DNA from: Kalaharituber pfeilii | Lineage: Eukaryota > Ascomycota > Pezizomycetes > Pezizales > Pezizaceae | DNA: 64,000 nt | Assembly (NCBI GenBank): GCA_015179045.1 | Contig: WHUZ01000007.1 | Coordinates: 124,001-188,000 of the forward strand | Direction of reading: 5' to 3' | Shown: piece by piece, positions 10,518-24,555 of the stretch | Numbering within the stretch: position 1 is the first letter of the stretch | How the letters are laid out: every line of letters begins with the position of its first letter | Notes under the pieces: model-generated | Databases searched by the model: none | Seen by the model: the letters and a program-made list of their open reading frames with translations, nothing else | What the model was told of the DNA's origin: nothing | Made by a program: the position numbers and the translations under genes

Positions 10518-13500
10518 TTATGACGCGTTCCTAGCCGCCCTCTTCCTTGTTGCCGGAAACCCATTCTCCCCACTCACCTTCCCTCCATATCGCTTTTTCT
10601 CGACCACTACACCCACCAACTTCTCCTTCTTCAGCGGTGGTTGCATGTCTGATGCAGTAATCTGCTCCGTATCCTTCGTTGGGACATTGCCTTCTTGGCT
10701 TGATGCCGCCGACGCTGTACTCGCCCTATAAGTGCCAACGTCAACGTTCGGATTGAGTTCCTTCAAGCCTGTAGACTTCACCGATGAGGTGCTTTTGGTT
10801 GATGAGCCTGAAAATTGGCGCCGTCCGCCTTGCTGCGTGAATGTATGGGTATTAATACTTGAATTCACTAATGGAGCTTCCTGGTAGACCGGGGTGATCG
10901 CGCGAGAAGAAATTGCCGAACGAGCAACTGGTGATAAGGTCTCAAAAGGCGAAGACAAGAGGTCTCCGTCATGACCCATATTGCCGCCTTGTTCCTCTTT
11001 ACTTGCTAGCTCCTCAGAATCGCCACTAATGTTGACCTCTACCTCTTCAAGCATTTCCGTGTCTATGCCCGCTTGCTTTCTTGTCGCAGGATTGAATCCG
11101 AACCTCCCATGGCGCTCTTTTTCCTTCTCTCTCTTCGCCTCTTCCAAAATTTCCTCACGGGTCTTGGTTTGGGGCAGAGTTTCAGGATAATCATACTTCC
11201 GCCTCTTAGGAGAACGTCCAGTAGGAGTATAGTCCTCGAATTGTGCCTCGTCAACTTGATATCTGAGATCCTGCAATGCCTTCTGAGCGGCTTTCGAGAA
11301 CGGTTCTATAGATGATTTTATCTCGCCCACGTTAATATTCATCTCCATATCAAACTCGTTGAGGTCAGCCCGCATGTGCTCAAGCTTCTTCCACAGTTCT
11401 GTGTAAGAGTCCTTGGTGCTGTCCGATAAGCCCTGGAATGTACTTGTGAAGCGGGTATGATGTGCTTCATTCTCGTTTCTTGCTCTGGTAACAAACTCAT
11501 CAAGTGACTTCATCTGAACATCGACCTCCTGAATCTGTTCGTCAACCAGCTTGACAGTTTGCGCATGGATCGCCTGTGTGGTAGCCTGAATATTGGACGA
11601 ATACTCCTCTGCCTCATGCCAATCCTGAACCAGTTTTGTCTTTAAACTCTCCCTACTAACAATCAATTCTTGCAAAAAGCTTTCTTCACTTGCAGACCAG
11701 TCAGCCATTCGTTGCGTATAGTCAGTGCTTGCTTCAGAAAGCTCTTGTTTAGACGCGTCAATATCGCCGCGGATTTGATTAATCCGTTTGCCCAGACGCT
11801 TTTCTTGCTCATCTGCAGTTGTATTGACCAAGGCTGCAATTTGAGTTAGTAGGCTCTGTCTTTCGGCATCATTCTTCTCCTTTTCTTCAGCAAGAACCCT
11901 TTCGAGTTCTAATGACGCCGCAGAGGAGGATGTAATAGCGTTAGATGTCGCTACTGCGAGCTCCAAGCGGAGCTTCTCAGCCTCGGCCTTCTGTGCTGCT
12001 AGATGCTTTTGGGTATTATCGAACATAACCTTGAACTCGCGCCCGAGATGACTGTATGATGCATGAAGCTGTATGAAAGTCAGTTGAATGTATAAATGCT
12101 CAGGTCTGAAGCAGTCATGGCTTACAGTCTGTTGAAATGCAATCATGTCCGCAACCACTTCTCCAGCAATTCTTTCGGCCGCGTCATTTAGGCCCTTTAG
12201 CCCTTCACCTACACGACTTTTCACTTCCTCTCTCAAGGTTTTGATCTCCTCAAGTACTTCATTCATATCATTCTTGTTTTTCTCCGTTCCTACCAGAAGG
12301 TCCCCCTCTTTTTCACCGAATCTGTCGAAACTATCCTGCACACTTTGGTAGGTGCCAGTCAGTTTCCTTACCTCTGTTTGAATGAACTCGGATATCCTCG
12401 TTGATAAACTGTCCGTTAAACGAAAATGTTGATCGGCAAAGTCACTTATTTTACTTTCCACCGATTCAGTAACGTCATGGACTTCATGTTGTGTCTTGCA
12501 AAGGACATTTTTATTGGTTGCATCCAAGTCCTCTTTCCGTCTAATCTTTTCTTGCAGCTCAGTAACATCTGAAACTGTCAGACCGAGGGTCTTAATTAAA
12601 TCTTGCCCAATGGCTTCCAATTTCCCCTCGGCTTTTTCATGAGCCCTCCTCACAATTGTCTCCTCATTCAAACTTTGTTTCGTAGCTGATAAGGTTTTCT
12701 CCGTCTTGTCCAAATTCTCTTCCGCCTGTGCCAATGACCCCTTAGTATCACTTAACATTTCCTTCGTCTCATTAAGGGACTTCTTGGTTTCTTCAAAAAG
12801 CTTCGTCTTAGCTCTGAACTCCTCATTAACTTTATCATATCGAATATTAAGAACCTCTATCTTTCTCTCCTGCTCCTCAATCCTGTACTTTTGGCTTTCA
12901 CTCTCTTCATTCATTTGCTTGAAGGAATCCTCATTGATAAAAACCCCGTTCTTCTGCCGTGTAGCTGCTAAATCTGCCTTCAGCCTTTCGATTTCATTTG
13001 CGTATTCTGTAAGCAAGGCTTTCTTTGTCATTAACTGGTTGAGCTGAGGTTTATTCCGAATGTTTTTGGCTCGAGTCGCATAATCCAATGTCGACATTGT
13101 TTCTTCTAAGTTGACTTTAGCAGGAGAAACCGTGGCAATGATGCAAGTCTTCGTACGCCCTCCGAGCGAGTCTTGAAGAAGTCGAGTGAGTTTAGACTCC
13201 CTATGCAACGTTAGTATTTGTCAATTATAATTAACAGCCCAAATTTGCTACCTGTAAGGAATATGTGATGCCTTATCCACCAAAGCATTGATAACTCGCC
13301 CAAGGGTTAAGAGACTCTGGTTTATCATACCGGCCTCCCTGGCTCTCTTGTTTTCGGCTCCTGATCGTCCAATATTTTCGCTGCCAGCCAGGTCTACCAG
13401 GTTTAACTTTCCTGTCCTCAGAATATCCTCACCATCCTCTCCAGGCTCCTTAACATGAACAGTGATGGTGAATACGGTGTGAGATCTTGAACTCAGATCG

Positions 13501-14419
13501 TTGCATTTTGTTGCCGCAACTTGCCTTTTATAACTCCCCAGCGCAAGGAGTTTTGAACCCTCCTCGGCAGTTTTTATGAAACTCTCTTCCATATTTTGGA
13601 TGATGATTGATCCTTTTTTATTTGAGTCGTCAAAAATCTTCACCTTTGTAGACTCTTCAGTGCTTAACAAATCCCGCAACTCTTCGTTATACAACTCGAG
13701 GAAGGAACATTTCACTGTATATTCTGATCCACTGGCATCTAAGGAAGTGAAAAGATTGTGAAGTGACCTAGGAATGATACCAGCAGCCTCTGAAAATGTC
13801 CCATGATTATCTTTCATGTCGCCAGTCATAGTATAAGTCTTTCCAGTTCCTGTTTGGCCATAGGCGAAGATCGTGCAGTTATATCCGGCCAGCATCTTCG
13901 AAACAAATGCGTTAGCCTAACTGTTGAGGCATAATACGGCAAACAACGCACCTCATTAAGCATCGAGCTGACCACATCGTCATAGACCATAGATTGGTCC
14001 GCCTCTGGTGGAAAGACGCGATCAAATGTATATGTTTTGTTGTTCAGTGGTCCTCCCAAATTTAACGTGATCTCCTTTCCTCGTAAACCACCTGGGGTTG
14101 AAAGTACAACACCGCTATTTTCTGCAATTTCCCTAGAATTTCGTCCGCGAACCCTCACCACCACTGCGATATTACTCTCGCTGTCATCCTCCGGTTTGCC
14201 GCGTGCCTCGAAATCTCGCTCCTTCCGCTTCAGCTGGCTTACTGATGACACTGACGGAGTCGGTGAAGGGGGAACAGTTGATTGCTGCGCAGATCGTGCT
14301 GCCGAAAGATAGCTTCTAGCCATGTTTGACGAACTGGTCGACGGCCGCGGCCCCGCAGGAGGCCTCCCAGGGTTGACTGTGGATCTCCTCATGTTGTTCT
14401 GTCGAGGAGGGCCACTCAT
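10518..14419 (-). CDS. Kinesin-5 motor (BimC/Cut7/Eg5 type), about 1245 aa
   Basis: Plus-end-directed homotetrameric kinesin that crosslinks and slides antiparallel spindle microtubules. Exons are 14419-13952, 13895-13252, 13200-12126 and 12068-10518. The last intron (57 bp, GTAAGCC..ATACAG) is in frame without a stop, so retention would add 19 residues. Motor domain about residues 75-425: P-loop GQTGTGKT (169-176), switch I NDLSSRSH, switch II DLAGSE, and the helix [13 protein letters not shown]. Next come a neck-linker region ([15 protein letters not shown]) and a long coiled-coil stalk. The tail holds the BimC box near residues 1010-1030, [12 protein letters not shown], in which the Cdk1 phosphosite is Ser-Pro rather than the usual Thr-Pro. 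The Ser/Pro-rich N-terminal extension of about 75 residues is typical of fungal BimC. Length is close to Aspergillus BimC. Confidence 0.95.
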
Positions 14420-17400
14420 ATGGACTTCTCGCTTGAATTGGGTTCAAGGGAAGCTTGGGTTGATATCGTGAAGTGTGCGTCGTGCTGTATCACGTTCAAA
14501 AGTGATACGATATGGGGTTGACAAATTTAAGGGCCGAGCGCGAGAAACGAGTGCCAGTGCGTGAGTTCGAAATGTCAACAAAGGCAAGCTTGGCTTGGCG
14601 CGCTTCCAGAGCGGGGCGCGGTGTCACGTGCATGCATCAGAAAGAAACAATCTTTAAAAATTTTATTGTGACATTCAGAGACAAAGAAAAATATCGCTTT
14701 GGACTACAGTGGAGTAATCACTGCTGGCGGAACAAATATAATAGCCTGGACCTCAATGATCGTCTGTACAGTTAACGTAGAGTTGATCCTGAAAGATGCT
14801 GAGCTTTGTTAGAAGGGTGATGAGGCTCTATTGTTATACCTAAGATGTATTTCCCTGTTACACGAGATCACTGTTAATCTTCAGGTAACAGTGCCGACTT
14901 GTCTCTTTCTGCGTTGTCTCACTAAGCTGCCCATGCTTCCTCCTTCGATAAGCTTTATTTTTTTTTGCCTTGTACAGAATAGCGCAATTCTTAGTTGCTA
15001 CAGGCAGAGATGTTGAGGTCATATTAACACACAAACCGCGCCAGAGACTGGTTCAGGACCTCCAGCGACGAATGACCATATGCTCATCAACTTCTCTGCG
15101 AACACCTGTAAGTAAAGAATTCAGCATCGCAAGAACCATGATGCCCTATGTAAATTCACATTTAACTTACGGATGCAACTCTTTCCCAGCTTACTAATCA
15201 CTGCAGTGATGGTTCGAGAACGACCCGAGCTTGTCCAAGCTCACAAGATCAGAAAGTCTTGTCCGCATTGAATTTGAAGCTACTGCAGTTGATTGATCTA
15301 TGTGATTCTGAGTTCAAAGTGACATAACGTGCTTAATCGACAAGTTTTCGACAAAGTTGGCGGGGTAGTCTTATCGCGCAGGGTAAAAACACACCACCAC
15401 TTCTTCTGCATTTAGTATCCTTAGGGCTCATGCATCGACGGTCTTTGTGACGAGGAGGGATACAGTAACATTTTTGAGAGTGACGGCCTGCAAACTTAAG
15501 GAGAGTCCCACGGCTGACCAGCTTGAACATTGTGAGTGGCTAAAAAGACATCACAATTGATATTGTAGCTCAATTGCAGTCTCGCACTCATAGTAGAGCA
15601 CCTGGGGGTAGTAGTATAGTAGAACAGCCCAGAGCACTAGCCAAACGACCAAGGAAGTATGCGAGTGAGTATGGAAAAGCAAAGCACTTCTGAGAGAGGG
15701 CACAAGATTAAAATGTATGTAGCTGTGTGGTGGCAATGGGCCATTTCACCTTTCAATAAGCCAATCACACAGTGCCAGTGAATTGCAATGGCCCGCTTGC
15801 TTGTTGATGTGTGTCGGCAGTTCCAGTAAGCTTATGTTGACGACGTCAAGAACGCTTCAGCAGGCTGATCCACTGATGATGAAGAAAAGTATTCATTAGA
15901 AAGCAAAAAAGGTTATGGGCAAACGCAAATTATCAGTGCTTGTGAGCAATCTGAAAGTGTCACCTCCTTCGTCCCCTCTTCTATTTTTTGTGCGGGTGGG
16001 CAGGCTAGAAATGGGGAAGGATGCGGTCGGGGGTGGGGGAGGTAGAAGGGTGGGTGAAATGTAGGATTCTAAGGAGGACCTGTTCTCGTACCCAGCCTAC
16101 AGAGACCGGTTGCCAAGCCGAATATCATATTTCTTGCAACCAGTCTCTTAAGGAGGACCCTGCATCAGACTTGCGCCGGTTCGCCAAAAAAAACTCTGCA
16201 GTATATTGTAGAGTACATGGTAGGCCTAAGTTGGTCTCGGCACCGGGCCTAAGTACGTACCTGTCACAGGAGAGTACATGGTTCGAGACTGGCATCGGCC
16301 CATGATACATGCCCGGCGACGAACGGGACAGTTTTACATAGTACTGTACTTCTGCCCCCGCAAAACTAGACATCTCACAACGCAAAATGCTCCGTTAAGC
16401 TAGTCTCGTCACTCCGTTACGCCAGCTGCCAGCGTTTCTATGGCCGTGTAGCATAAGCAAAGCAGCAGGCTTCAGGGCTTTCGTGTCGCCAGCACAACTT
16501 TGGTTATATGATCCATTTGGCGCAAAACAAAAGCACGGATTTGAAGGAGTGGGGAACTAGACTTGATCTAATACATGGCGTCGCCCTCCATGAACCAGAC
16601 TAGCTCCTAGGATGCCTTCAAGGAACCAATAAACGAGTCCAATTTCCTTTGGGTACATGTTCTCTCTCCTTCGCGGACTGTTTCTAGAAAGCCAACTGTG
16701 TTCATTATCATGTATCCCCCATGGGCTTATTTATGTCCCTCGGCCAGTTACTAGATTCGCCTTCGTACTCAGTCTCGTAACTACTAAAAGCTGTAAATCT
16801 TGTACCCGCAGCAATGGCATGCTTTGCTGGGAGCGGCATGCTCACCGGCGAGGCTCAACAAGGAGTTACTCGATTAGGAATATGCCATGTTCCCGAGAAG
16901 GTGAAAAAAACATGGCACAAAAGATAAGCGCTTCTGAGTAGAACAATCTCATCATTGAATGGCCTTTCATGTCTCAGGCCTCAAGCCCCGCAATCTCAAA
17001 CCAATTGTAGCCCGCGGCCGGCCCGTAAGCTCACCATTCCAGAGCGGAACAAGGGCGATCATGGGAGTATCTTGCTATAATGCAAGCCTTGGACGCTTGA
17101 ATTGGGAGGGGGGCAGTACTCCGCAATGCGGGGCAATCCCGAGCTAACCACGTGCCCGCCTCGCCCGAGGCGTAATTTTACATTGAGAATTGAGCACTCT
17201 ACTCTAGCTGGAGCCGCGATCGTGCATGTAAGCGATGGTTGATCTGGTCTCGCCCTATGGCCTGTCTTAGACCAAACCACTGAAATAATGTCACCCACGG
17301 GCTGAGGCCACTGGAGCGACGGAGCGAATTGGCCGCGCATGCGAAGGAAATCAGCAGCTGCCAGAAGGCAGTGATCGAAAGAGAGAAGGGCGGATGCCTA

Positions 17401-18565
17401 TTGCTAACGAATCTCTTCTTCCCCGCTGCCTCCTACTCTTGAACCGCAGCCCAAGCGCCGTCGGAGATGCCGCAGCTCGCATGGTCAGAACAACCATGAA
17501 TTAGAGTGTTGAGTAACACCTAGTACATATAATCGCCCGCGCGCTGTCCATGGTCCTCAATTGCATGGCCAATTACAGGTTCGTATGAAGTAGGCCATTG
17601 GGGCTTGCAGAGCCATCGGGCGACATGAGAGAACCGCGCACTGCATGGAGTGTGTGCCAGCCCAGGCTACATCAATGGGAGCGCAGAGAAGCAGCGGAAC
17701 AGATAGAGCAGCGCAGCGCAGGACCAACTAGGAAGTAGTCGTCTTCACCAGGTACACCTGCGCCCTGCACCCGTCCTCCAGTGGCTCGCTTGCCTCCCTT
17801 CCCCGTCTGAACCACCTTCTCTCCTTTCCATGCCATCGTCTTCAGAAAGAAACGGTGCTGAATACGCTCGCCACACTGCGAATTGAACGCCGACTCGGAC
17901 ATTCTGCTCTTTTCCGCCCTTTACTTTATTCGCCTTCGAGCTTGTCTCTCCATCGTGTTCCATCTGATTCTCATCTTGAGATTCACTCTAGTTCTGAGCC
18001 TCGCTATTGGCAGTTGCAGCCAAAGCCCGCAGTGTCTCGTGCGTGCGAGGGGCACAGGGTATACTGGTGTGCTTGAGTAATAGCGACACCCCACCCCCCA
18101 TCCGTCCCGGGAGTCGTGCAGCATCAGCACCTCCCGACAACTCACTGCGTGGTCTCCGCAACCACAATCCAAGCGTCAAGCCTCAAGCACAGGCAGCAAA
18201 GCAACCAAGCAACACTACCACTGCATCCCTTCCTCCCGGCGCCGTTCCCTCCCTTTAGTCAGGGTGTTCTCCTTCAACGTTCCCCACGACCGACAACGTT
18301 GAAGGTACAGGTACAAACTACAAACAGCGGTACCTGTCAAGACCGTTTTGATTTTCCTCTTTTCTTTTTTTTTTTTCGTTCCTTATCCGTGACAGCACCC
18401 TGGTCCCCGTCCCTAGTTTCTCTTTTCCATCTCCCTGTGTTTGGACTCTGGCTACACGACTCCAGGTCGCAGTGTGCCAAACTCAATTGCCTCTGTCGTG
18501 TCTGCCTTTCCCGCAGCCAATTATAAACAGAACAAAACAACCAACTCGACAGAATTTCAAAAATC
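14420..18565. other. 4.1-kb divergent spacer between kinesin-5 and the USP gene
   Basis: The left edge is the kinesin upstream region, with a CACGTG palindrome at 14625-14630 about 210 bp before the start. The right edge is T/C-rich (about 18330-18440), as expected for a fungal promoter or 5' UTR before the protease. Another CACGTG lies at 17149-17154. Open frames in between are short and lack family resemblance or splice support. No tRNA or other RNA gene is recognised. Confidence 0.5.
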
Positions 18566-21386
18566 ATGTCCTGCTCAACTATGGACCCAATAATAACAAA
18601 TTTACCAGCAATCGCCAAAAATGTTAGTAGCCCATTTCCCACTTAACTCTCTGCCTCATATGATTTTACCCTTTTTCTTTTTTCCTTCTGCTATCCCTGT
18701 CTTATTCAGCAAGCGCACTTAATTAATATTTTATTACACCTTCCAGGGCACAGACCTGTCAAGCGACAGTCCATTGAACTCGGCAATGATGTCTTATCCT
18801 TTTCCCTCTCCTGCACCATCGGCATCTGATGGTGGGGATGAGCCTACATGTCCTGAAATTTCAAAGAAACCACTTGGCTTCTCTGTTGAACGTTATTCCC
18901 CCAAAAAGCGATCTATTGCAGACGCCAGACTCAATGGTTCAGCTATCGAGCCCTCTCCCAAGAAGGCAAAATTTAGGGATGCTATTGACCCAGAACCCAC
19001 ACATGGTCTGAAATCATTATGCAGTGATCAAGATGTATTGACCATCCAGGGGTGCAATTCACACCAAAAGAGATTGAGGCAAAGCCAAACAGACCATACT
19101 GATCACCCCGGAAAGACTTCAAAAACATCATTAACTAAAGTACAATGCTCATTTCACTCGGGAAAAGGGCTACATCTGTCTTCGAAGAAACCGCAGCCAG
19201 AAAATAATCCGTCTGCACTGTTACCGAAGCTGAATTTAAAAGACTCTCAACAATTACTAAAAAAAGGACAGCCTGAGATTCGGAAACAGCCGTTGAAGCG
19301 AAAAGGCATTGCTACTGCCTCTAATAATCCGCCACTTCAGAACAGATCCCTAGAGTTTGATCCGAATGCTCACCGAGCTGGAGGGTCGTCACCTGAAAAC
19401 GCACCTGTTAATCCACGTAAAAGAAATACTTCTGACACACACGCGAATGCACATTCATCATCCAAACGGAAATACTCCGAAGACACCTCAGTCGACTCTA
19501 CTACTACTACGAAAAAGCTCAAGCGCAATTTTAAATTGAAGGCTCCCCAAATGAACAAGGTTGCTCAATCTAAGCGAGATACAAAAACTTGGTCAAGGGG
19601 TAAGACTATGGCTTTTGAGTATAAAGGCGGTAAAGATCAATGTACCTCAGAGAAGTGCGGTGAAACTGAGGAGATACCCTCTATGCTGGAAGAAAGTCGT
19701 GTAATGGAACAGAGTGCAAGTTTTGCAGAAGCTGAACCTGCAATTATGCCATTATCAATGGGGAGTTTTCAGACTAGTGACTCAGGAATTGGAAAATTTA
19801 CACCTCCAACTCCAGAATCGTATCAAACAGATGACTCCACCCTTACTGAATTTGGTACGTTAGGGAACTGCAAATCCCCTGAATTGGACAGATCGTCAAC
19901 CGAGAAGATTTTTACTCCAGCTACTCCCGAATCAAGCCCTCCGTCAGAGAGCACCAATGGCCGAAAGAAAAGATTTCAGGGCTTTACTTCGCGATGTTCT
20001 GTAGTTGGGCTCAAAAATCTTGGGCAGACCTGTTACGGCAACTCAGTTACTCAAATACTAGCTCATACATCGGAGCTTAAAGATCATCTGTTGAATAATA
20101 TATTTTCGTGGACCATAAACGAGGATGAAATGGTCGATAATCACACCAGTAAAACTGCCTCCTCTTGTTCTTCGCGAAAAACTAGACGCGCAGCCAAAAT
20201 TGAGGAAGCAAAAGATAAGATCCCCGCACCGCCAGATATGTGAGTAGTGCCACTATCCATTATTCCTTGTCTCGACTAACACCTCCTTCAGGAGTTTGTG
20301 CGGCAAACTAGCAGAGCTTATGCATTGCATGACGTACGAGATTGCGGAACATCCGTCAAAATCAAAAACGCAGGAGAAATCCAATCGAAAAAAGGCAATT
20401 TCTATAATATCGCCTCATGAGTTTGGTGATGCAACTACTGCTCTGATGCCCCTCTTCCAGAGGGGAATTCAGCATGATGCGCAGGAATTCTATCAATCTG
20501 CTTTACGTAGGCTAGGGCAAGAGCTCACTCTAGAGAGAAACGGTAAATTTGGAGATGAGGAGATTATGAAGAACATTAACATAAACAAGGAGGCCAACGC
20601 GGAGGTCTCAGTAATTCACTCCATTTTTGGAGGGAAATTTGTCGGCAGGGTGAGAAATTATCTTGGTGCCACTTTTTGATGAATATTGCTGACAATCGTA
20701 GGTATCATGTTCTCAGTGTTCCGAAATAACAGCAACCCCAAGTGAATCATTTGTGGATCTTAGTTTGGGAATCCCACCTTTACCAGAGCTACAACCAGCA
20801 TGTGCTGTCAAGGGACGTAAATCAAGCAGAGGAAAGCTGAGAGGTGAAACAACGCTTGAAGCTTGCCTCCAGCACTTTGCACACCCTGAAAAGGTCGTTC
20901 CGGATTCTGATTCCAAAGAGCCAGGGTGCCCGAACTGTGGTTCCAAAGAGGGACTTACAAGGACATTGAAAATTTCGAAGTGCCCGCGAGTGTTGGCGGT
21001 ACACCTCAAAAGATTCGTTTGGCAAGAAGGAAGCCAAAAGATCAATACACTTGTCGTTCCACCCATGGATGAGCTTGACTTAGCTCCATATCTGGATGCA
21101 GAAGTTACCCCTGTAGATAGTACGAAGTACAGTTTATACGGAGTCATTGTTCACGAGGGCATGAGGTAAGTGGAAACTCTACAATTATGTTGCATCGTAT
21201 TGGATCTAATATGTTTCATATAGGTGTGATGCTGGCCACTATGTGTCATATATTCGGCGCCCAGAAGGCTGGTGGCTGCTGAATGATGATAAAGCAAGAG
21301 TGGTTACTGCTGGAGAAGTTGCTGCGCAAGAGTCCTATATGCTATTTTTCAGGCGTAAGGACACCGAAGAAAACGAGACTTCCTGA
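18566..21386 (+). CDS. Ubiquitin-specific protease (USP/UBP family), about 844 aa
   Basis: Cysteine protease that removes ubiquitin from proteins. Exons are 18566-18622, 18747-20239, 20292-20649, 20702-21165 and 21224-21386 (2535 nt, all junctions in frame). The start at 18566 rests on a splice of a 19-codon first exon; ATG 18581 in the same exon, or 18786 in exon 2, are alternatives. Residues 1-430 are basic, low-complexity and Ser/Thr-rich with KR clusters, suggesting nuclear location. The catalytic domain follows: Cys box GLKNLGQTCYGNS (Cys448), QHDAQEFY box, two CxxC pairs (CSQC, CPNC) of the zinc-binding fingers, HLKRFVW, and His box DAGHYVSYIR (His796) with WLLNDDKARVV. All catalytic elements are present. 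The long N-terminal extension resembles nucleolar USP36-type layouts, but orthology is not established. Confidence 0.92.
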
Positions 21387-24300
21387 TTCGAAGAAGCATC
21401 CTCTCCATCAGTCTTTCCCTTCCGCAAGAGTTGTGCATATACTATATTTAACGAGCTAACGACGTATACGTTTCTACCGATTTTTCACGGATTTCTTTTG
21501 CTACATTTGCAAATTGCGGTTCTTTATACCCTTGGACTGGAGTTTATTCTTACGGTAAAGGTGCATTGGTTTGGCTTTCTCCATCTGTGCTATCTATATT
21601 CATTGGCATTTAATAATGTTCTTACCCCATTACCTATGCGGTTCTTCTTATTTTCTTAAATTTCAATCACGGTAAGATTTGAGCATGGCTTTTTCATGTT
21701 CTTTTCATTGATCTTTGGTTAAGGCGCGCTCTTTGGTGGTTTGGATGTGGACGCTGATTTTATTACTGTTGATATTGGCTTCTCGAACACTCCTCCCTTA
21801 TAAGCACAACTTGATTCATGTCTATTTTGTGGTTTCTTCGGTTTCCATATTACGTTACTTTTCCGCTAGAACATTGCTTGAGTCATTCTATGATGGAATC
21901 TCAACGATCGCTTTTTGTTAATTGCTTATTTTTCATTTAGGTCAATTTGTGGTTGATTATTAATTTGGTTTCCATTTGATTTTTGTGGTTGGTTTTCTGT
22001 TGTTTGGGGCGCATCTATGGTGGGCTGTTTAGATCTTTACTGTCACTGCTTTTTTACATTGAGCACAAGGGCACGTCATACTCGGAGCATTTGGTGTGGA
22101 ATGTTTGAGAACGGTTTTATTCACGGCGGTCTATACCGCAACGACGATTTACGATGCGACTTACAGGAAAAAGGGATAAAAGGTGTTATCTATTGGTCTG
22201 GGCAGCTTGTTTGTTCACTAATACTTCTTTGACTGAGATGTTTCATTTTCACTCACTCTCATATATCCTCTGGCTTTCTGAAATCTTCACGCGATTTCTA
22301 CATGTTCACTATGAGACAACGTCCTTTGCTTCACAAAAGGGGAAAAGTATGTGGAGGTTCGCATATTTGATCGTCTTAATTTTTTTTTTTTTTCCCCATA
22401 TCAGCGGTTGGCGACGGTCATGATTCTACCATATACCTCTGATAGCATAGTTTTTCATTCTTTATGCTGGCTGTTCTACTGCTTATGGATGCAACTTGAG
22501 ACTCGGATATGTTAGAACGAGCCACTACTCCTAACCGGCGTAGTGTAGCCAGACTGGACAACCGGGTGAACTCGAACCGGACTTTCCCGTTACCAGAATT
22601 GTTGGATGCGATTCGGCGACATTTACTGGTGCAAAAGCTCCTCGATAGTCAAACACACTTCCAACCCTGCCCGGCTGCACAGCTTTCCATCTTAAATAAC
22701 TAGGGGAATCAGTTGTGCAACTCCATGAAGAACATGCACGGAGTACTGAAAATCGGTAATTTGGAATGGATATATTGGGGCGAAAAGGATCAGCAACTTC
22801 ACTCACTCACGAAACGGCAAGTTCAAGTCCAAATCGGCAGCTGAAGCATGTGTCCCGTTCGAGACTTGGGAATGCGGGGAGGGAGGGGATGGCAACATTT
22901 ATTTATTTACCATCTTGGGGTACACCTTTCAGTTTGCTGCTCATCTACTGGGTGATTTCTGACCCTGCAGAGGAACCCCACTAGCCAATATCGCGCCGGC
23001 GCTACTTACCCTCTAGGGCTCCACACTGGTCTCTTCAAACGTGGGTGATCGCGCAACCATAAATGGGAGATAATACGATGATTCGTACGCAGTCTGGGTA
23101 TGTGTACGGCTGGTTAATAGAAATGAATTTGGTTGATTATTGGGTCCTTTTGGTGGACCCAGTCTGTAGGTCGGGAAAACCACAGTTCTTGAAGTCGTTA
23201 ACATAGAATGCGTGCAACATGCTTGGAATTTTACGTTTGGTGGAATTGTATATATTGGTGGGGCATATTGTATATATAGACACTGATACATCAGACAGGC
23301 CCTCTCCTAGGAAGGGCCAAACAGAAATTGAAGAGAATCATTGGGCCTCCCCGACTCGAGGGTCGGGGGCAGCCCACCGAAGCTAATAATTGGCCATCAA
23401 CTTCGATTGGAATATCCGCTATGTGCCCAGGAGATTTCCATTTTATAGTAGTGGGAATGGTAAGGCTGCAATTCAGAAAATCAAATACCCCTGACTTTGA
23501 TCGTGCTTGTACAACTTGAACTCCTTATAAACTTTTTGAGCATGCTGGAGTTTCATTTCTGCCGGCAATAATCTTCATATGTCAAGTACTTTGATCTATG
23601 CCACATTACCACATTCTGCAAATGCCAGAATACCCGATATGGCTATGTGATCTGGTAGCATAGAATTGGCATAGCTTTATCTGTAACCATCAGCTAGAAC
23701 AATTCCATCGGTTGAGTACTAGTACAACCTCGACGTCATACAGGCAGGACAGTCACGTTCATGGTCAGTTCCAAAATTATCAGAGCCTCAAACAGTGTTT
23801 CGCAACTCATATGGTTGCGGACGCCTTTAATCAACACATTTTGATCCGAAATTTCAAAACCCGATAAAAACACAACAAAAATCCTAAAAATGTCAAACTG
23901 CATATAGATATGAACAGGATTGAGTAAAGAATCAATCTATATTGCGTTTTTAATTTTGCAAATTTTTGTAAAGAAGTTATCGAAAGTTAAAGAAAAGCAA
24001 ATTTTGGTGGGAGACCCCTAACTGAGTTACATACTACTAGTACAAATTAGGTAAGATTATGTATTAGTAAGCAGGAACTTTTCTTAAAAGGGCTAAGTTT
24101 AAAGTACATGAGGCATGAGAACAAAGCACATGTACGGATAATTATCATGTGCTTTTTATTCACCACTTGCCACTGACTTTTATATATACATTCCTGAAAT
24201 TGTTTAATTTCATAGGTATATCCATTAAAGTATGCATTAAGAAGTCGCATGCAGTGCTCATAATAGTGAAAAATAGAAGCAGTACCTTTACAGAATGTAA

Positions 24301-24524
24301 AGCAGCAGGTACAGTACCTCGTAAATCTTCAAAGTTATATTGACTGTTCTCACGAGCATAGTATTTTGCTGCACACCAAAATCAATAAAATTCAACTCAC
24401 AATGAAACTTTGGATAAAATATTATAAACTGGTTTGCTGCTTCTAATTCTGTATACTAGAAGCGAAGTGCAAGAGGCGTGTATTCTGCACAGTAGAGGTA
24501 TTCCGGAGGGGGAATCAAAGAGCG

Positions 24525-24555
<31 letters not shown>

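Noticed and set aside
22540..22600. tRNA-like GGTTCGAGTTC on the minus strand
   Set aside because: No A-box or stems fit a tRNA around it.
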